Positions 1-9,362 of a stretch of DNA of 51,866 bases are shown piece by piece (the stretch's first letter is position 1; every line of letters begins with the position of its first letter). The notes below the pieces were generated by a model. The model was not told the origin of the DNA. It saw nothing but the letters and a program-made list of their open reading frames with translations, and ran no database searches. Both the position numbers and the translations under genes were made by a program. The stretch comes from Chitinophagaceae bacterium. Lineage in GTDB: Bacteria; Bacteroidota; Bacteroidia; Cytophagales; Cytophagaceae. Location: positions 1-51,866 of the forward strand of contig JAQBNU010000100.1 in NCBI GenBank assembly GCA_028288365.1, given 5' to 3'.

Positions 1-13
1 AAAAATAACCAGT

Positions 14-1939
14 CTATTTTCCAGACAAAGGAAGATAGAGCGTAAATGTAGTGCCTTTGCCTAGTTCGCTGCTTACTTCAATGCTTCCTCCATTTTTATC
101 CATGAATTCTTTACTCAATACCAATCCAAGGCCTGTACCTTTTTCATTGAGAGTTCCCAATGATTTTTTACGGCGGTCAATGTTGAAAATATTTTGAAGT
201 GCTTCAGTACTCATGCCGACTCCGGTATCGCTTATGGTTACTCGCAAGCGATTGCCTGACACTGCACTCGCTACGTGAATGCTTCCTCTCGAATCAGTAA
301 ATTTTAGTGCGTTGTGTATGATGTTGCGCAACACAAAATTCAGCATGTTGGTATCACCATACAACATTACATCACAATTGTCAGTTGGTGCTTTCAAGGA
401 AATAGCTTTTTTCTCAGCGATGGGTTCGTAAATCTGAAGATTAGATTCGATGAATTCTCTGCACTGAATTTCCTGAGGATTAAATTCCATTAAACCACTT
501 TGGCTCATTGCCCATTTCAATAAGTTATCCAATAACTGATTGAGGTTGTGCAAAGAGTCGTTCATCTTTTTACCTAAATCAGAAATCTCTTCCAGGGTAA
601 ATGCATCCGGATTAGTCGCCAGAAGCTCCGTGAATCCTTTGATAGAAGCGATTGGACTTTTTAGATCGTGCGCAACAATGGAAAACAATTTGTCTTTTGC
701 CGCGTTTGTTTTTTCTAAAAATTCCTGGCTCTGCGACAGATCCACATTTGTCTTAATGAGAGAAGTGTTTTCTTTTTGCAATGTTTCAGAGACTCTTTTC
801 TTGTTTTGGTATTTTCTAAACAGGAAAATGATCATCAAAGAGGTCAATACAAAAGCAAGGATCATACTGATCAGCAACTGATCATTTTTCTTATCCAGTA
901 TATTGGAGAGCTCGGCTCTTTTTTGCGAAAGAAGAAGTTCCTGTTCTTTTATTTTAAGATTCAATTGAGACGTTGCCGCCGCTACCGCTGCCTTTTTTTC
1001 TTCCAGGTAAATAGAATCTTTCATCAGGATGTATGAGTCGTACATCCCCAATGCTTCCTTGTAGTTTTTCTTGATGCTTAGGATCTGAGACATCCCCTTA
1101 TAACTTTCCATAAGGGAAAGTTTGTAGTTGTATTTCTGACTGATGTCTAAGGAACGTAAAAAAGATTTCTCAGCATCTTCATACCGTTTGAGATTGAGCT
1201 GTACGTGACCCAAAGAAGCTAGTGTAGAAGCCAATCCTTCGTAATCTTCGTTGCTTTCAAAGATCACTAAAGATTCTTCAAGGAGCTGTAAGGCCTTGGT
1301 AAAATCACCGATATCATCATAGGCTTTTCCTAAATCTGCCATGCCTTTTGCAGATTCTTTTTTAGCGCCTGTGGTTTCAAATGTTTTGGAGGCTTTGATC
1401 AGACTTTCCTTTGACTCTTCAACACGACCGGTTTTATAGTAGGTGTTGCCTATATTAACATGGGCATTCGCTACTTCCACCTGATCTCCCAAGTCTTCAT
1501 AAAACTTAAGTGCCTGGTTATAATAACTGATTGATTTATCAAACTTCTTAAGGTATTGACAAATATGTCCGGCCTGATTGTAAAGATTGGCCGTGCGTTT
1601 TTTTTGCGTGAGGTGATCGTTGTAGTGAATGGCCTGAGTAATGCTTTCCAATGCATTGTCGTATTTCTCTTCTTCCACTTGCACCAGAGAAAGGGCCTCA
1701 TAAATGACACTGGTCAGAGAGTCGTAGCCATCGTCAATAGAATGTTGCAGGACTTTGCGAAGGGCGCTTTTCTTTTTGCCCGCTTCTTTATAGGCAATGA
1801 CTAAATCTTGTTTTTGAGATTCGGTAATAGAGGAGGATTGTTCGCTGTCTTCTTTTGATTTTTTCTTCAAAAGGTTTTGTGCAGTTCCTACCGAAGCAAG
1901 ACTGAAGATCAGAAACACACAAAACAACAACAACCGCAT
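14..1939 (-). CDS. TPR-containing sensor histidine kinase
   Basis: This is a membrane sensor kinase of 641 residues. A signal peptide (about residues 1-20) precedes a periplasmic region of tetratricopeptide-like helices (about 45-310), a coiled coil (315-352) and one membrane helix (about 355-374). A HisKA dimerisation domain follows, with the phospho-acceptor His at about 424 in the motif IVAHDLKSP, then a HATPase domain with N, G1 (DTGVGM) and G2 (GTGLGL) boxes up to the C-terminus. This TPR-TM-HisKA-HATPase layout is common in Bacteroidota. The TPRs probably act as a protein-interaction sensor, but the ligand is unknown. No response regulator is adjacent, so it looks orphan. It lies 76 bases downstream of hemB on the same strand and may share its transcript. 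Confidence 0.93.
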   Translation of the reverse strand: MRLLLFCVFLIFSLASVGTAQNLLKKKSKEDSEQSSSITESQKQDLVIAYKEAGKKKSALRKVLQHSIDDGYDSLTSVIYEALSLVQVEEEKYDNALESITQAIHYNDHLTQKKRTANLYNQAGHICQYLKKFDKSISYYNQALKFYEDLGDQVEVANAHVNIGNTYYKTGRVEESKESLIKASKTFETTGAKKESAKGMADLGKAYDDIGDFTKALQLLEESLVIFESNEDYEGLASTLASLGHVQLNLKRYEDAEKSFLRSLDISQKYNYKLSLMESYKGMSQILSIKKNYKEALGMYDSYILMKDSIYLEEKKAAVAAATSQLNLKIKEQELLLSQKRAELSNILDKKNDQLLISMILAFVLTSLMIIFLFRKYQNKKRVSETLQKENTSLIKTNVDLSQSQEFLEKTNAAKDKLFSIVAHDLKSPIASIKGFTELLATNPDAFTLEEISDLGKKMNDSLHNLNQLLDNLLKWAMSQSGLMEFNPQEIQCREFIESNLQIYEPIAEKKAISLKAPTDNCDVMLYGDTNMLNFVLRNIIHNALKFTDSRGSIHVASAVSGNRLRVTISDTGVGMSTEALQNIFNIDRRKKSLGTLNEKGTGLGLVLSKEFMDKNGGSIEVSSELGKGTTFTLYLPLSGK

Positions 1940-2015
1940 AACTACTTATTCTCCCTCTTGATTTATTGTACTAAAAGGTATACGAATATGATTTAATAAA
2001 GATTTACTTTCCCTG

Positions 2016-2993
2016 CTAAGATACCCTAAACTTTTGATTTTCTGCGAATTCCTTCGCAAAGTAAGTAATGATGATCTTGGCTCCGGCTCTTTTTATAGCT
2101 AAAAGACTTTCATCTCTTACCTTGTCGTTGTCAAGCCAGCCTTTACTTGCCGCTGCCTTGATCATAGCGTATTCTCCGCTGACCTGGTAAGCAACAATGG
2201 GTAATTCAAATTCATCATAGAGCATCTTGATGATGTCAAGGTAAGCACCGGCAGGTTTTACCATGAGCATATCGGCTCCTTCCGCAAAGTCCAATTCTCC
2301 TTCCAGCAAGGCTTCCGTGCTGTTGGCAGGATCCATTTGATATGTTTTTTTGTCACCAGATTTCGGTGCAGATTCCAATGCATCACGGAAGGGTCCATAA
2401 AAAGCACTAGCGTATTTCGCTGTGTAAGACATGATGGATACACGTTCAAAGCCATGTTGATCCAGTGAATCACGCAAATAGCCCACGCGTCCGTCCATCA
2501 TATCAGATGGTCCGATGATATCAGCACCTGCTACAGCTTGTGCAATGGCCATCTTACTGAGTACCTCAAGTGTTTCATCGTTCAGGATTTCACCGTCTTG
2601 TACGATGCCGTCGTGTCCATCAGAACTATAGGGATCCATGGCTACATCTGTAATCAGGCAACATTCCGGATAAGCGGACTTGATGGCTCTGATGCTTTGG
2701 ATGTAAGTAGAATTGGGATTATAGCTTTCCGTAGCCAGCGAATCTTTTTGAGATTCGCTGACATGAGGAAATAAAATAAAAGTTTTCAATCCTAGAATCA
2801 GACAGCTTTCAATCTCTTTTAGTATAAGATCTTTGGATAGTCTGAATACACCAGGCATAGAAGATACTTCATGGCGAATGTTTTGTCCATCGGTTACAAA
2901 CAAAGGGAATACCAGGTCACTGACGTTGACCCGATGTTCTCTTACCAGTGAACGAATCGCTTCAGACTTTCTATTTCTTCTTGGTCTTCTCAT
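2016..2993 (-). CDS. hemB: Porphobilinogen synthase (delta-aminolevulinate dehydratase)
   Basis: HemB condenses two 5-aminolevulinate molecules to porphobilinogen in cytosolic haem synthesis. The product has 325 residues, the usual family length. The two Schiff-base lysines are visible: K193 in SYTAKYASAFYGPFR and K246 in MLMVKPAGAYLD. The metal loop reads DVAMDPYSSDGHDG (about 116-129), with Ala/Asp where zinc-dependent enzymes have cysteines. This suggests the magnesium-type enzyme (family knowledge, not tested). The gene starts 18 bases after rocD on the same strand, so the two are probably cotranscribed. The N-terminus MRRPRRNRKS is typical, which supports the start. Confidence 0.97.
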   Translation of the reverse strand: MRRPRRNRKSEAIRSLVREHRVNVSDLVFPLFVTDGQNIRHEVSSMPGVFRLSKDLILKEIESCLILGLKTFILFPHVSESQKDSLATESYNPNSTYIQSIRAIKSAYPECCLITDVAMDPYSSDGHDGIVQDGEILNDETLEVLSKMAIAQAVAGADIIGPSDMMDGRVGYLRDSLDQHGFERVSIMSYTAKYASAFYGPFRDALESAPKSGDKKTYQMDPANSTEALLEGELDFAEGADMLMVKPAGAYLDIIKMLYDEFELPIVAYQVSGEYAMIKAAASKGWLDNDKVRDESLLAIKRAGAKIIITYFAKEFAENQKFRVS

Positions 2994-3011
2994 GAAAGAG
3001 TAAACTTAATA

Positions 3012-4247
3012 TTATTCGAATGATTGTATGGTATATTCAATGATGTCACAGCATTCCTGTATTTGTGCTTCCGTGATGACTAAAGGAGGCGCAAAGCGAA
3101 TGATGTCACCATGAGTCGGTTTGGCAAGCAATCCATTTTCTTTTAGGCGTACACACACATCCCACGCGGTCTTACCGTCTTTCGTAGGTTTGATGATGAT
3201 GGCATTCAACAATCCTTTACCTCTTACTAGTGTTGCCAGCGAGCTTTTATTGACCAGTTGTTGCATGCGCTCGCGAAAGAGTTTGCCTAATCTGTCTGCA
3301 TTCTCTGCCAGCTTTTCATTCTTGATGACTTCCAACGCTGCAACAGCTACCGCACAGGCCATAGGATTACCTCCAAATGTCGAACCGTGTTCACCTGGTT
3401 TAATGGTCAACATGATTTCATCATTCGTCAACACGGCAGATACCGGGTAAGTACCGCCTGATAAGGCTTTCCCAAGAATCAGCATGTCAGGATGAACGCC
3501 TTCATGATCGGAAGCCAAGAGTTTTCCGGTACGTCCAATGCCGGTCTGTATTTCATCCATCATCAGGATAACGTTGTGTTTTTTACACAGCTCTTGTGCG
3601 GCCTTCAGGTAACCTTCCTGAGGTACGTACACCCCTGCTTCTCCTTGTATAGGCTCTAGCCAGAGGCCACATACGTTGGGATTCTGCAAGGCATCTTCAA
3701 GCGCTTGTAGATTGTCATAAGGCACGATATGATATCCTGGCATAAAAGGACCGAAATTATTTCTGGCGTCCGGATCTGTAGAAGCAGAAATGATGCCTAA
3801 CGTACGGCCATGGAAATTACGTTCCGCTGCTACAATCACAGCTCTGTCAGTAGGAATACCCTTTTTGGTATAGCCCCATTTTCTGGCCAGCTTGATCGCT
3901 GTTTCATTGGCTTCTGCTCCCGAATTCATCATCAGTACTTTGTCGTAACCGAAGTATTCGCACAGGTATTTTTCCGTTTCTCCCAACTTGTCGTTATAAA
4001 ATGCCCTTGATGTCAAGGTCAGTGTATGTGCCTGTTCTGTGAAAGCCTTGATAATAGCGGGGTGACAATGCCCCTGGTTGACCGCACTATAGGCAGATAG
4101 GAAATCATAATAGCGTTTACCTTCCACATCCCAGAGAAATACGCCTTCTCCTTTAGCCAATACAACAGGCAAAGGGTGGTAATTGTGCGCGCCATACCGT
4201 TCTTCTAAAGCAATGTTCTTCTCCGTAGCATTCACTGTCTCAATCAT
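3012..4247 (-). CDS. rocD: Ornithine aminotransferase
   Basis: RocD is a PLP-dependent class III aminotransferase that converts ornithine plus 2-oxoglutarate to glutamate semialdehyde (spontaneously pyrroline-5-carboxylate) and glutamate. From the ATG at 4247 the product is 411 residues. The frame runs 17 codons further upstream, but that extension ([10 protein letters not shown]) does not look like the family and [10 protein letters not shown] does. Seen are the [10 protein letters not shown] phosphate-binding segment (about 108-117), the [14 protein letters not shown] stretch with the cofactor Asp, and the Schiff-base lysine at about 260 in [10 protein letters not shown]. It links arginine/ornithine breakdown to the proline pathway; pruA and proline dehydrogenase lie elsewhere in the window. 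Confidence 0.95.
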   Translation of the reverse strand: MIETVNATEKNIALEERYGAHNYHPLPVVLAKGEGVFLWDVEGKRYYDFLSAYSAVNQGHCHPAIIKAFTEQAHTLTLTSRAFYNDKLGETEKYLCEYFGYDKVLMMNSGAEANETAIKLARKWGYTKKGIPTDRAVIVAAERNFHGRTLGIISASTDPDARNNFGPFMPGYHIVPYDNLQALEDALQNPNVCGLWLEPIQGEAGVYVPQEGYLKAAQELCKKHNVILMMDEIQTGIGRTGKLLASDHEGVHPDMLILGKALSGGTYPVSAVLTNDEIMLTIKPGEHGSTFGGNPMACAVAVAALEVIKNEKLAENADRLGKLFRERMQQLVNKSSLATLVRGKGLLNAIIIKPTKDGKTAWDVCVRLKENGLLAKPTHGDIIRFAPPLVITEAQIQECCDIIEYTIQSFE

Positions 4248-4419
4248 CTTCGTAAAGTGTAATAAATTAAAATAGCCATTGGGGCAATTAGAGTGCAATT
4301 TACTAAAAAAAATAAGCCTTGAGGTATAATTGAACTCTTAAATAGAAGATTATAAGCAAATTCGCTCCCGGGATGGAGTAGGCTTTACCTGAATAATTCA
4401 TAAAAATAAAGGATATAAG

Positions 4420-4451
4420 TTTGCGAATTCTATTTTCTTTGATGATATTTG
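4420..4451 (+). promoter_or_regulatory. Putative promoter of the rpmB-rpmG operon
   Basis: TTTG at 4420-4423 is followed after 20 bases by GATATTTGC (4444-4452). This is close to the Bacteroidota sigma-A consensus TTTG-N19-TAnnTTTG; the first base of the -7 box differs. It lies 47 bases upstream of the rpmB ATG, leaving a short AT-rich leader. The call rests on motif matching only. Confidence 0.5.
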
Positions 4452-4497
4452 CAACCCATTATTTATTTTGGAATACATAATTAATCGTTAAGAAGTC

Positions 4498-4725
4498 ATG
4501 GCAAGAGTTTGTCAATTAACAGGAAAAAGAACAAGAGTAGGAAATAACGTTTCTCATGCTAACAACAGAACGAAACGTAAATTCTATCCTAATCTTCAAA
4601 CAAAGAAGTTCTTCGTACCTGAAGAAAATGGTTGGATCACGTTGAAAGTATCGACTAAAGCCATCAAGACCATCAATAAAAAAGGTATTTCTGCAGTGTT
4701 GAGAGACGCTGGAGTTTTATTATAA
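4498..4725 (+). CDS. rpmB: 50S ribosomal protein L28
   Basis: L28 is a small basic protein of the large ribosomal subunit. The 75-residue product begins [20 protein letters not shown], the standard L28 opening, and ends with the typical [11 protein letters not shown] tail. It is the first gene of the rpmB-rpmG-DUF4295 cluster, with 26 bases to rpmG. No Shine-Dalgarno is visible, as usual for this phylum. Confidence 0.98.
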   Translation: MARVCQLTGKRTRVGNNVSHANNRTKRKFYPNLQTKKFFVPEENGWITLKVSTKAIKTINKKGISAVLRDAGVLL

Positions 4726-4751
4726 TATTACAATAGATAATCGCTGCAATC

Positions 4752-4934
4752 ATGGCAAAAAAAGGAAATAGAGTACAGGTCATTCTAGAATGTACTGAAC
4801 ACAAGAATACTGGTCTTCCGGGCACTAGCCGTTACATTTCTACTAAAAATAGAAAGAACACAACGGAAAGATTAGAGTTGAAAAAATTCAACGCTGTTTT
4901 GAAAAAATATACTGTTCATAAAGAAATTAAATAG
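4752..4934 (+). CDS. rpmG: 50S ribosomal protein L33
   Basis: L33 is a large-subunit ribosomal protein. The 60-residue product shows the family pattern: an N-terminal basic strand with [14 protein letters not shown], then [10 protein letters not shown] and the conserved LELKKF. The usual zinc ribbon has two CxxC pairs. Here only one cysteine is present (C14), so this is a zinc-free (C-minus) paralogue. It is followed after 2 bases by the DUF4295 gene. Confidence 0.98.
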   Translation: MAKKGNRVQVILECTEHKNTGLPGTSRYISTKNRKNTTERLELKKFNAVLKKYTVHKEIK

Positions 4935-4936
4935 TT

Positions 4937-5092
4937 ATGGCTAAGAAGGTAGTTGCAACTCTGAAGAGTACAGATCCGACCAAAGGTTTTGCGAAGATCA
5001 TTAGAGCGATTAGATCTGATAAAACAGGTGCTTACACGTTCAAAGAAGAAATGGTTCCTGTAACGGAAGTTCAGGAAGCGTTAAAGAAATAA
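4937..5092 (+). CDS. DUF4295 small basic protein
   Basis: This is a 51-residue basic protein starting MAKKVVATLKSTDPTKGFAK and ending EVQEALKK. It belongs to DUF4295, a Bacteroidota-specific family that almost always follows rpmG. The position, 2 bases after rpmG and just before a terminator, suggests a ribosome-associated role, but the function is not established. The sequence is lysine-rich and has no membrane segment. Confidence 0.93.
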   Translation: MAKKVVATLKSTDPTKGFAKIIRAIRSDKTGAYTFKEEMVPVTEVQEALKK

Positions 5093-5115
5093 TCTTACAT
5101 TACTGTAAGTAAACG

Positions 5116-5141
5116 AAAAGTCCCTTTTGGGACTTTTTTTT
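5116..5141 (+). terminator. Rho-independent terminator after rpmB-rpmG-DUF4295
   Basis: AAAAGTCCC (5116-5124) pairs with GGGACTTTT (5129-5137) around a TTTT loop and is followed by more T residues. It starts 24 bases after the DUF4295 stop and 24 bases before ftsY, so it probably separates the ribosomal genes from ftsY. Confidence 0.85.
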
Positions 5142-5164
5142 GTAACCAAGGAAACGGTTTAGTT

Positions 5165-6118
5165 ATGGGGTTATTCGATTTCTTTTCTAAAGAAAAAAAA
5201 GAATCACTGGACAAAGGACTAGCCCAAACCAGGGAAAGTTTTTTTGGAAAGCTGAGCAAAGCCGTTTTGGGTAAATCCAAAGTGGACGAGGAAGTATTGG
5301 ATAATCTCGAGGAAGTTCTCGTTACTTCCGATGTAGGTATTGAAACGACTCTCAAGATTATTGCACGGATTGAAGCGCGTGTAGAGAATGATAAATACTC
5401 TGGCACGGCTGAACTGGATAAAATTCTGAAAGAAGAAATCGCAGCTTTACTAAAAGATGCGGACGCCACAGATCAAGGGGATTTCGATATTCCCAAAGTC
5501 AATGGTCCCTATGTGATGATGGTGGTGGGAGTCAATGGTGCAGGAAAGACGACAACGATTGGTAAACTCGCTACTCAATTTCACAAGCGTGGTAAGAAAG
5601 TAATACTGGGTGCAGGTGATACCTTCAGAGCGGCAGCAGTAGACCAATTGAAGCAATGGGGTGAGCGTGCAGGTGTACCTGTGGTCTCACACGGCATGAA
5701 TACAGATCCGGCTTCTGTCGCGTTTGACGCGGTGAAACAGGCAGTAGAAATGAACGCAGACATTGTAATCATCGATACGGCAGGAAGATTGCACAACAAA
5801 GTAAACCTGATGAACGAGTTGACGAAAATCAAACGTGTCATTCAGAAATTTATACCGGATGCTCCACATGAAGTGTTGTTGGTGTTGGACGGCAGCACCG
5901 GACAAAATGCGTTGAACCAGGCAAAGGAATTTACCAAGGCAACAGAAGTGACAGCTCTGGCCATTACCAAATTAGATGGTACGGCAAAAGGTGGAGTAAT
6001 TATTGGTATCTCGGATCAATTACAAATTCCGGTTAAGTATATTGGAGTAGGTGAAAAAACAGATGACATACAGGTTTTCAATAAACACGCCTTCGTGGAA
6101 TCATTATTTAAACGTTAG
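5165..6118 (+). CDS. ftsY: Signal recognition particle receptor FtsY
   Basis: FtsY is the SRP-receptor GTPase that docks ribosome-SRP complexes at the membrane. It has 317 residues, with a short N-terminal region (MGLFDFFSKEKKESL) and no long acidic A domain, then the helical N domain (to about 100). The G domain has a P-loop VGVNGAGKTTT (121-131), DTFRAAA, DTAGR (about 204) and TKLDGTAKGG (about 270). The final codons overlap, in another frame, the start of the downstream lipoprotein gene. The ftsY-lipoprotein-rimO order suggests cotranscription. Confidence 0.97.
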   Translation: MGLFDFFSKEKKESLDKGLAQTRESFFGKLSKAVLGKSKVDEEVLDNLEEVLVTSDVGIETTLKIIARIEARVENDKYSGTAELDKILKEEIAALLKDADATDQGDFDIPKVNGPYVMMVVGVNGAGKTTTIGKLATQFHKRGKKVILGAGDTFRAAAVDQLKQWGERAGVPVVSHGMNTDPASVAFDAVKQAVEMNADIVIIDTAGRLHNKVNLMNELTKIKRVIQKFIPDAPHEVLLVLDGSTGQNALNQAKEFTKATEVTALAITKLDGTAKGGVIIGISDQLQIPVKYIGVGEKTDDIQVFNKHAFVESLFKR

Positions 6119-6596
6119 TAGTTTACTCACTGCTTCGTTATTTTTTTTAATGGCATGCTCTTCTTCAAAAAAAGGAGGGAATGCTTCACGCAATGAAAAA
6201 TTAATACCCATTACCATAGCAGAAGGCATCACCGGATCTATCATTTTCAAACAAGGTGAATTTGATCAGTCGGGAAAATTAAGCAGTGAAGAAGGCTTGT
6301 TGTACGGTGTAGAGCGCAAGGTTTATGTATACACGCAGACCAATATCCGCGCGGTAGACATAGCGGAAGGAGATTTTGTAAATAATGTCTACGAACAACT
6401 CATCGACTCTTTGCAATCGAATGCCGATGGGTTCTTTGAGAAAAAAATAAAAGCCGGTCAGTATTCACTTTTCATTTTGGAAAACAATCGACTGTATTCT
6501 AAAATGGATGAAAATGGATATTATTTTCCGGTAACTGTAAAAGCAGATTCTGTCTCTACCATAAAATTGGAGATTGATTATAAAGCGGTGTACTGA
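6063..6596 (+). CDS. Putative lipoprotein overlapping the 3' end of ftsY
   Basis: I do not recognise a named family. The product is 177 residues from the ATG at 6063, or 181 from a GTG at 6051. It has a lipoprotein signal: a polar start, a hydrophobic run SLLTASLFFLMA and a lipobox LMAC with cysteine 32, then SSSKKGG. The mature part is soluble, with an ITGSIIFKQGEFDQSG segment and alternating strand-like stretches that suggest a beta-sandwich domain. No ATG, GTG or TTG exists in frame between the ftsY stop and the lipobox, so the signal peptide must be encoded inside ftsY, an overlap of at least 56 bases. It sits 50 bases before rimO. Confidence 0.72.
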   Translation: MTYRFSINTPSWNHYLNVSSLLTASLFFLMACSSSKKGGNASRNEKLIPITIAEGITGSIIFKQGEFDQSGKLSSEEGLLYGVERKVYVYTQTNIRAVDIAEGDFVNNVYEQLIDSLQSNADGFFEKKIKAGQYSLFILENNRLYSKMDENGYYFPVTVKADSVSTIKLEIDYKAVY

Positions 6597-6646
6597 TAAG
6601 TTTCAAATGAATATCAGAAGTGCTGCTATTCTTATGTTCGTTGAAT

Positions 6647-7960
6647 ATGAAAGCAAAAGGTAACAAGAAAGTAAAAGTAAATATTGTGACACTAGGTTGT
6701 TCTAAAAACCTGGTGGACTCTGAAAATATATTTACTCAACTTCGTGGCAACGGCATTGACGTGGCACACGAAGCCAACAATGATCAATCCAACGTGGTCA
6801 TTGTCAATACCTGCGGCTTCATCGACAACGCGAAGCAGGAATCGATCGATACAATTTTGCGCTATGTAGACGCCAAAGAACAGGGCGTGATTGATAAGTT
6901 GTATGTGACAGGTTGCTTGTCGCACCGTTACAAAGATGAACTGGAAAAAGAAATGCCAATGGTAGATGCATTTTTTGGCACGAATGAATTGGCATCTTTA
7001 TTAAAGCGTTTCAAAGCAGATTACAAACATGAATTGGTAGGTGAACGTTTCATCACTACACCCAAGCATTTTGCTTACATGAAAATTGCAGAAGGTTGTG
7101 ACCGACCTTGTTCGTTCTGTGCTATTCCTTTGATGAGAGGAAAAAACGTTTCCCGTTCCATTGAAGAACTGGTGACAGAAGCAACGAATCATGTAAAGAA
7201 TGGGACGAAAGAAGTCATCCTGATTGCGCAGGACCTTACGTATTATGGTCTCGACAATTATGGCACGAGAAGCCTTGCCGCCTTGCTGACTGCACTGTCT
7301 GATGTGAAAGGGCTAGAATGGATTCGTTTGCAGTATGCATATCCTTCTCAGTTCCCGATGGAAATTCTTTCCATCATGCGCGAGCGCGATAACATTTGCA
7401 ACTATTTAGATATGCCTTTGCAGCATGCGTCAACAGAGATGTTAAAGATCATGCGTCGTGGTATCAGTCGTCACCGTACGGAAGAATTGTTGGCTACGAT
7501 TCGAAAAGAAGTTCCGGGCATTGCAATCCGTACGACATTGATCGTAGGACATCCGGGAGAAACAGAAGAAGAATTCAGACAATTGTGTGACTTTGTGAAA
7601 GAGCAACGTTTCGATCGTCTTGGTGTTTTTCAATATTCGCACGAAGAAAATACGCATGCGTTTTCTATGGAAGACACTATTCCGGCAGAAGAAAAACAAC
7701 GTCGTGCAGATGTCATCATGGAAATTCAGGAAGCCATTTCTACGGAACTCAATCAACTCAAAATCGGTAAAACGTATAACGTATTAATCGATCGCAAAGA
7801 AGGTGGATATTTCATTGGCCGTACAGAGCATGATTCACCGGAAGTTGATAATGAAGTACTGATCGAAGCAAAAGACGTTTATCTGCGTTTAGGCGATTTT
7901 GCAACTGTAGTGATTGATGATGCGACGGAGTTTGATTTGTATGGTAGTGTGGTAAGTTAG
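6647..7960 (+). CDS. rimO: Ribosomal protein S12 methylthiotransferase RimO
   Basis: RimO is a radical-SAM enzyme that methylthiolates an aspartate of ribosomal protein S12. From the ATG at 6647 it is 437 residues; an upstream GTG at 6620 is in frame but encodes an unlikely leader. The UPF0004 domain carries C18, C56 and C90 for one iron-sulfur cluster. The radical-SAM motif CDRPCSFC gives C141, C145 and C148 for the second. A C-terminal TRAM-like domain follows (about 370-437). LGCSKNLVDSE near the start and GFIDNAKQESID distinguish RimO from MiaB. It converges on the sulfotransferase gene with only 7 bases between stops. Confidence 0.96.
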   Translation: MKAKGNKKVKVNIVTLGCSKNLVDSENIFTQLRGNGIDVAHEANNDQSNVVIVNTCGFIDNAKQESIDTILRYVDAKEQGVIDKLYVTGCLSHRYKDELEKEMPMVDAFFGTNELASLLKRFKADYKHELVGERFITTPKHFAYMKIAEGCDRPCSFCAIPLMRGKNVSRSIEELVTEATNHVKNGTKEVILIAQDLTYYGLDNYGTRSLAALLTALSDVKGLEWIRLQYAYPSQFPMEILSIMRERDNICNYLDMPLQHASTEMLKIMRRGISRHRTEELLATIRKEVPGIAIRTTLIVGHPGETEEEFRQLCDFVKEQRFDRLGVFQYSHEENTHAFSMEDTIPAEEKQRRADVIMEIQEAISTELNQLKIGKTYNVLIDRKEGGYFIGRTEHDSPEVDNEVLIEAKDVYLRLGDFATVVIDDATEFDLYGSVVS

Positions 7961-7967
7961 CAATGTG

Positions 7968-9362
7968 TTAAATACTTATTTTCCTTACCATCAATTTTAA
8001 GTACAAATCAATACATGCTTTCAGCAAAACAGGATTGATATCTCCTGTATAAGAGTTGTCATTTTTAAACGGCTCTAAATGTTCGAGAGAGATGGGAAGC
8101 TTTAAAAAATCCGACAAGGCGCAAATCGTTTTCTTCGGTTCGTGTAGAAAATCTTCGTACTGTAAAAGTATTCTGTTCGGATCGTCTTCCAGATTTAATA
8201 TCATTGTATAGTAGTTGATCCAGGTGTGCAACCAATAATCCATGGAAGCAGGGTCAAGTTCTTTTGGAATAGCGGTGTGTAAAAATTGAAAATGTTTCAG
8301 GTTACGGCCAAACTCATGATGCCCCAGCCAGTTCATGTATTCCAGCGTAAAGGGATCTTCACTTTGTAAAGCAGAGAAACGTTCGTGTTGTTTGAATAAA
8401 GAATAGGCATGTTCTACTGGATGCCTGAAAATAAAGATCACTTTGAATTCTTTATTCCACGTGCGTAAAGATCGATAACGCAAAATAAAATTGTTGTTCT
8501 TGGCAAGGTAAGTCGTCGTTGTTTTTTCCTGCAAGAGTCGTTGGTAAGCAAGGTAGTTGTTGTAAGTTGCCTCGTCTAACGAATGTTCGCATAATGTCTT
8601 TTCGTGAATGAAAGAGTCATTCAAAAATACCTTGAAGAAATATTCTTCCAGTGCTTCTACCGTATTGTATCCAAATAAAACTTTGTCACCGTGTGAACGC
8701 TCTTTTAGTGTTTTATCTTTTGGATTATAAAATATTCTCCAGCCATTCGGACTCAGTATGAATGGCATGTTCGCATAGTTCAACGAATGAAAGCTACCAG
8801 ACTGATGCAACAGCGTGGTGAGCGCACTGGTTCCTGATCTTGCGAGGCCCGATACAATGACAAAATCGGAATTTGTTTTTACTGTTTTTGAAGAGAATAT
8901 TTTTTTCTCGATGAGAAAGAGATAATGTGAAATGTTGTAGTTGTCTAAGATCATGTGATGCAACAACATCGACCATTCGGAATAATCTCCTTTGTTTGGG
9001 ATAAGATGAAAAATAATAAAAGGAATCAAACCTCCACCTACAAGACAAACATAAGAGGTAAGAGAAGTCCAATCTAAGTTTTCAAAAACCGGCAGATCGA
9101 AATGTGTGTAGACTAAAAGTGGAAGTGCAGCGCATCCAACGATACAGGCGATAAAAAATAAGAAGAGGATGAGTGACAAGAGCAGTCTACCCAGCTGTCG
9201 TACCAATAATTTTTGTTTGGTATTGTCATCAGCTTGCGTATCCAGGATGACATTGAGCATGGCCATGGTATGCCTGGCAAGACGGAAGAAAGCGCTTCTG
9301 CAAACAACGAACCCTGCAGAAAAGAGGAATGAAGTGAGAAAGAGAAGGAAGAAATAAATCAT
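7968..9362 (-). CDS. Membrane-anchored sulfotransferase family protein
   Basis: The 464-residue product carries an N-terminal membrane part (helices about 1-20, 58-82 and 102-121) fused to a cytosolic-type sulfotransferase domain. The 5'-phosphosulfate-binding loop is SGLARSGTSALTTLL (171-185). The 3'-phosphate motif appears as FRHPVEHAYSLF with the expected Arg and Ser. These point to use of PAPS as sulfate donor. The acceptor is unknown; the membrane anchor suggests a lipid, surface glycan or envelope molecule. Its ATG overlaps the stop of the upstream 54-residue gene (ATGA), so translation is probably coupled. A neighbouring arylsulfotransferase-like gene strengthens a sulfo-group role. 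Confidence 0.85.
   Translation of the reverse strand: MIYFFLLFLTSFLFSAGFVVCRSAFFRLARHTMAMLNVILDTQADDNTKQKLLVRQLGRLLLSLILFLFFIACIVGCAALPLLVYTHFDLPVFENLDWTSLTSYVCLVGGGLIPFIIFHLIPNKGDYSEWSMLLHHMILDNYNISHYLFLIEKKIFSSKTVKTNSDFVIVSGLARSGTSALTTLLHQSGSFHSLNYANMPFILSPNGWRIFYNPKDKTLKERSHGDKVLFGYNTVEALEEYFFKVFLNDSFIHEKTLCEHSLDEATYNNYLAYQRLLQEKTTTTYLAKNNNFILRYRSLRTWNKEFKVIFIFRHPVEHAYSLFKQHERFSALQSEDPFTLEYMNWLGHHEFGRNLKHFQFLHTAIPKELDPASMDYWLHTWINYYTMILNLEDDPNRILLQYEDFLHEPKKTICALSDFLKLPISLEHLEPFKNDNSYTGDINPVLLKACIDLYLKLMVRKISI

Noticed and set aside
540..881. A plus-strand frame opposite the TPR kinase
   Set aside because: It is an antisense shadow of a strong coding gene with no own motifs; the same holds for the other frames opposite or inside assigned genes.
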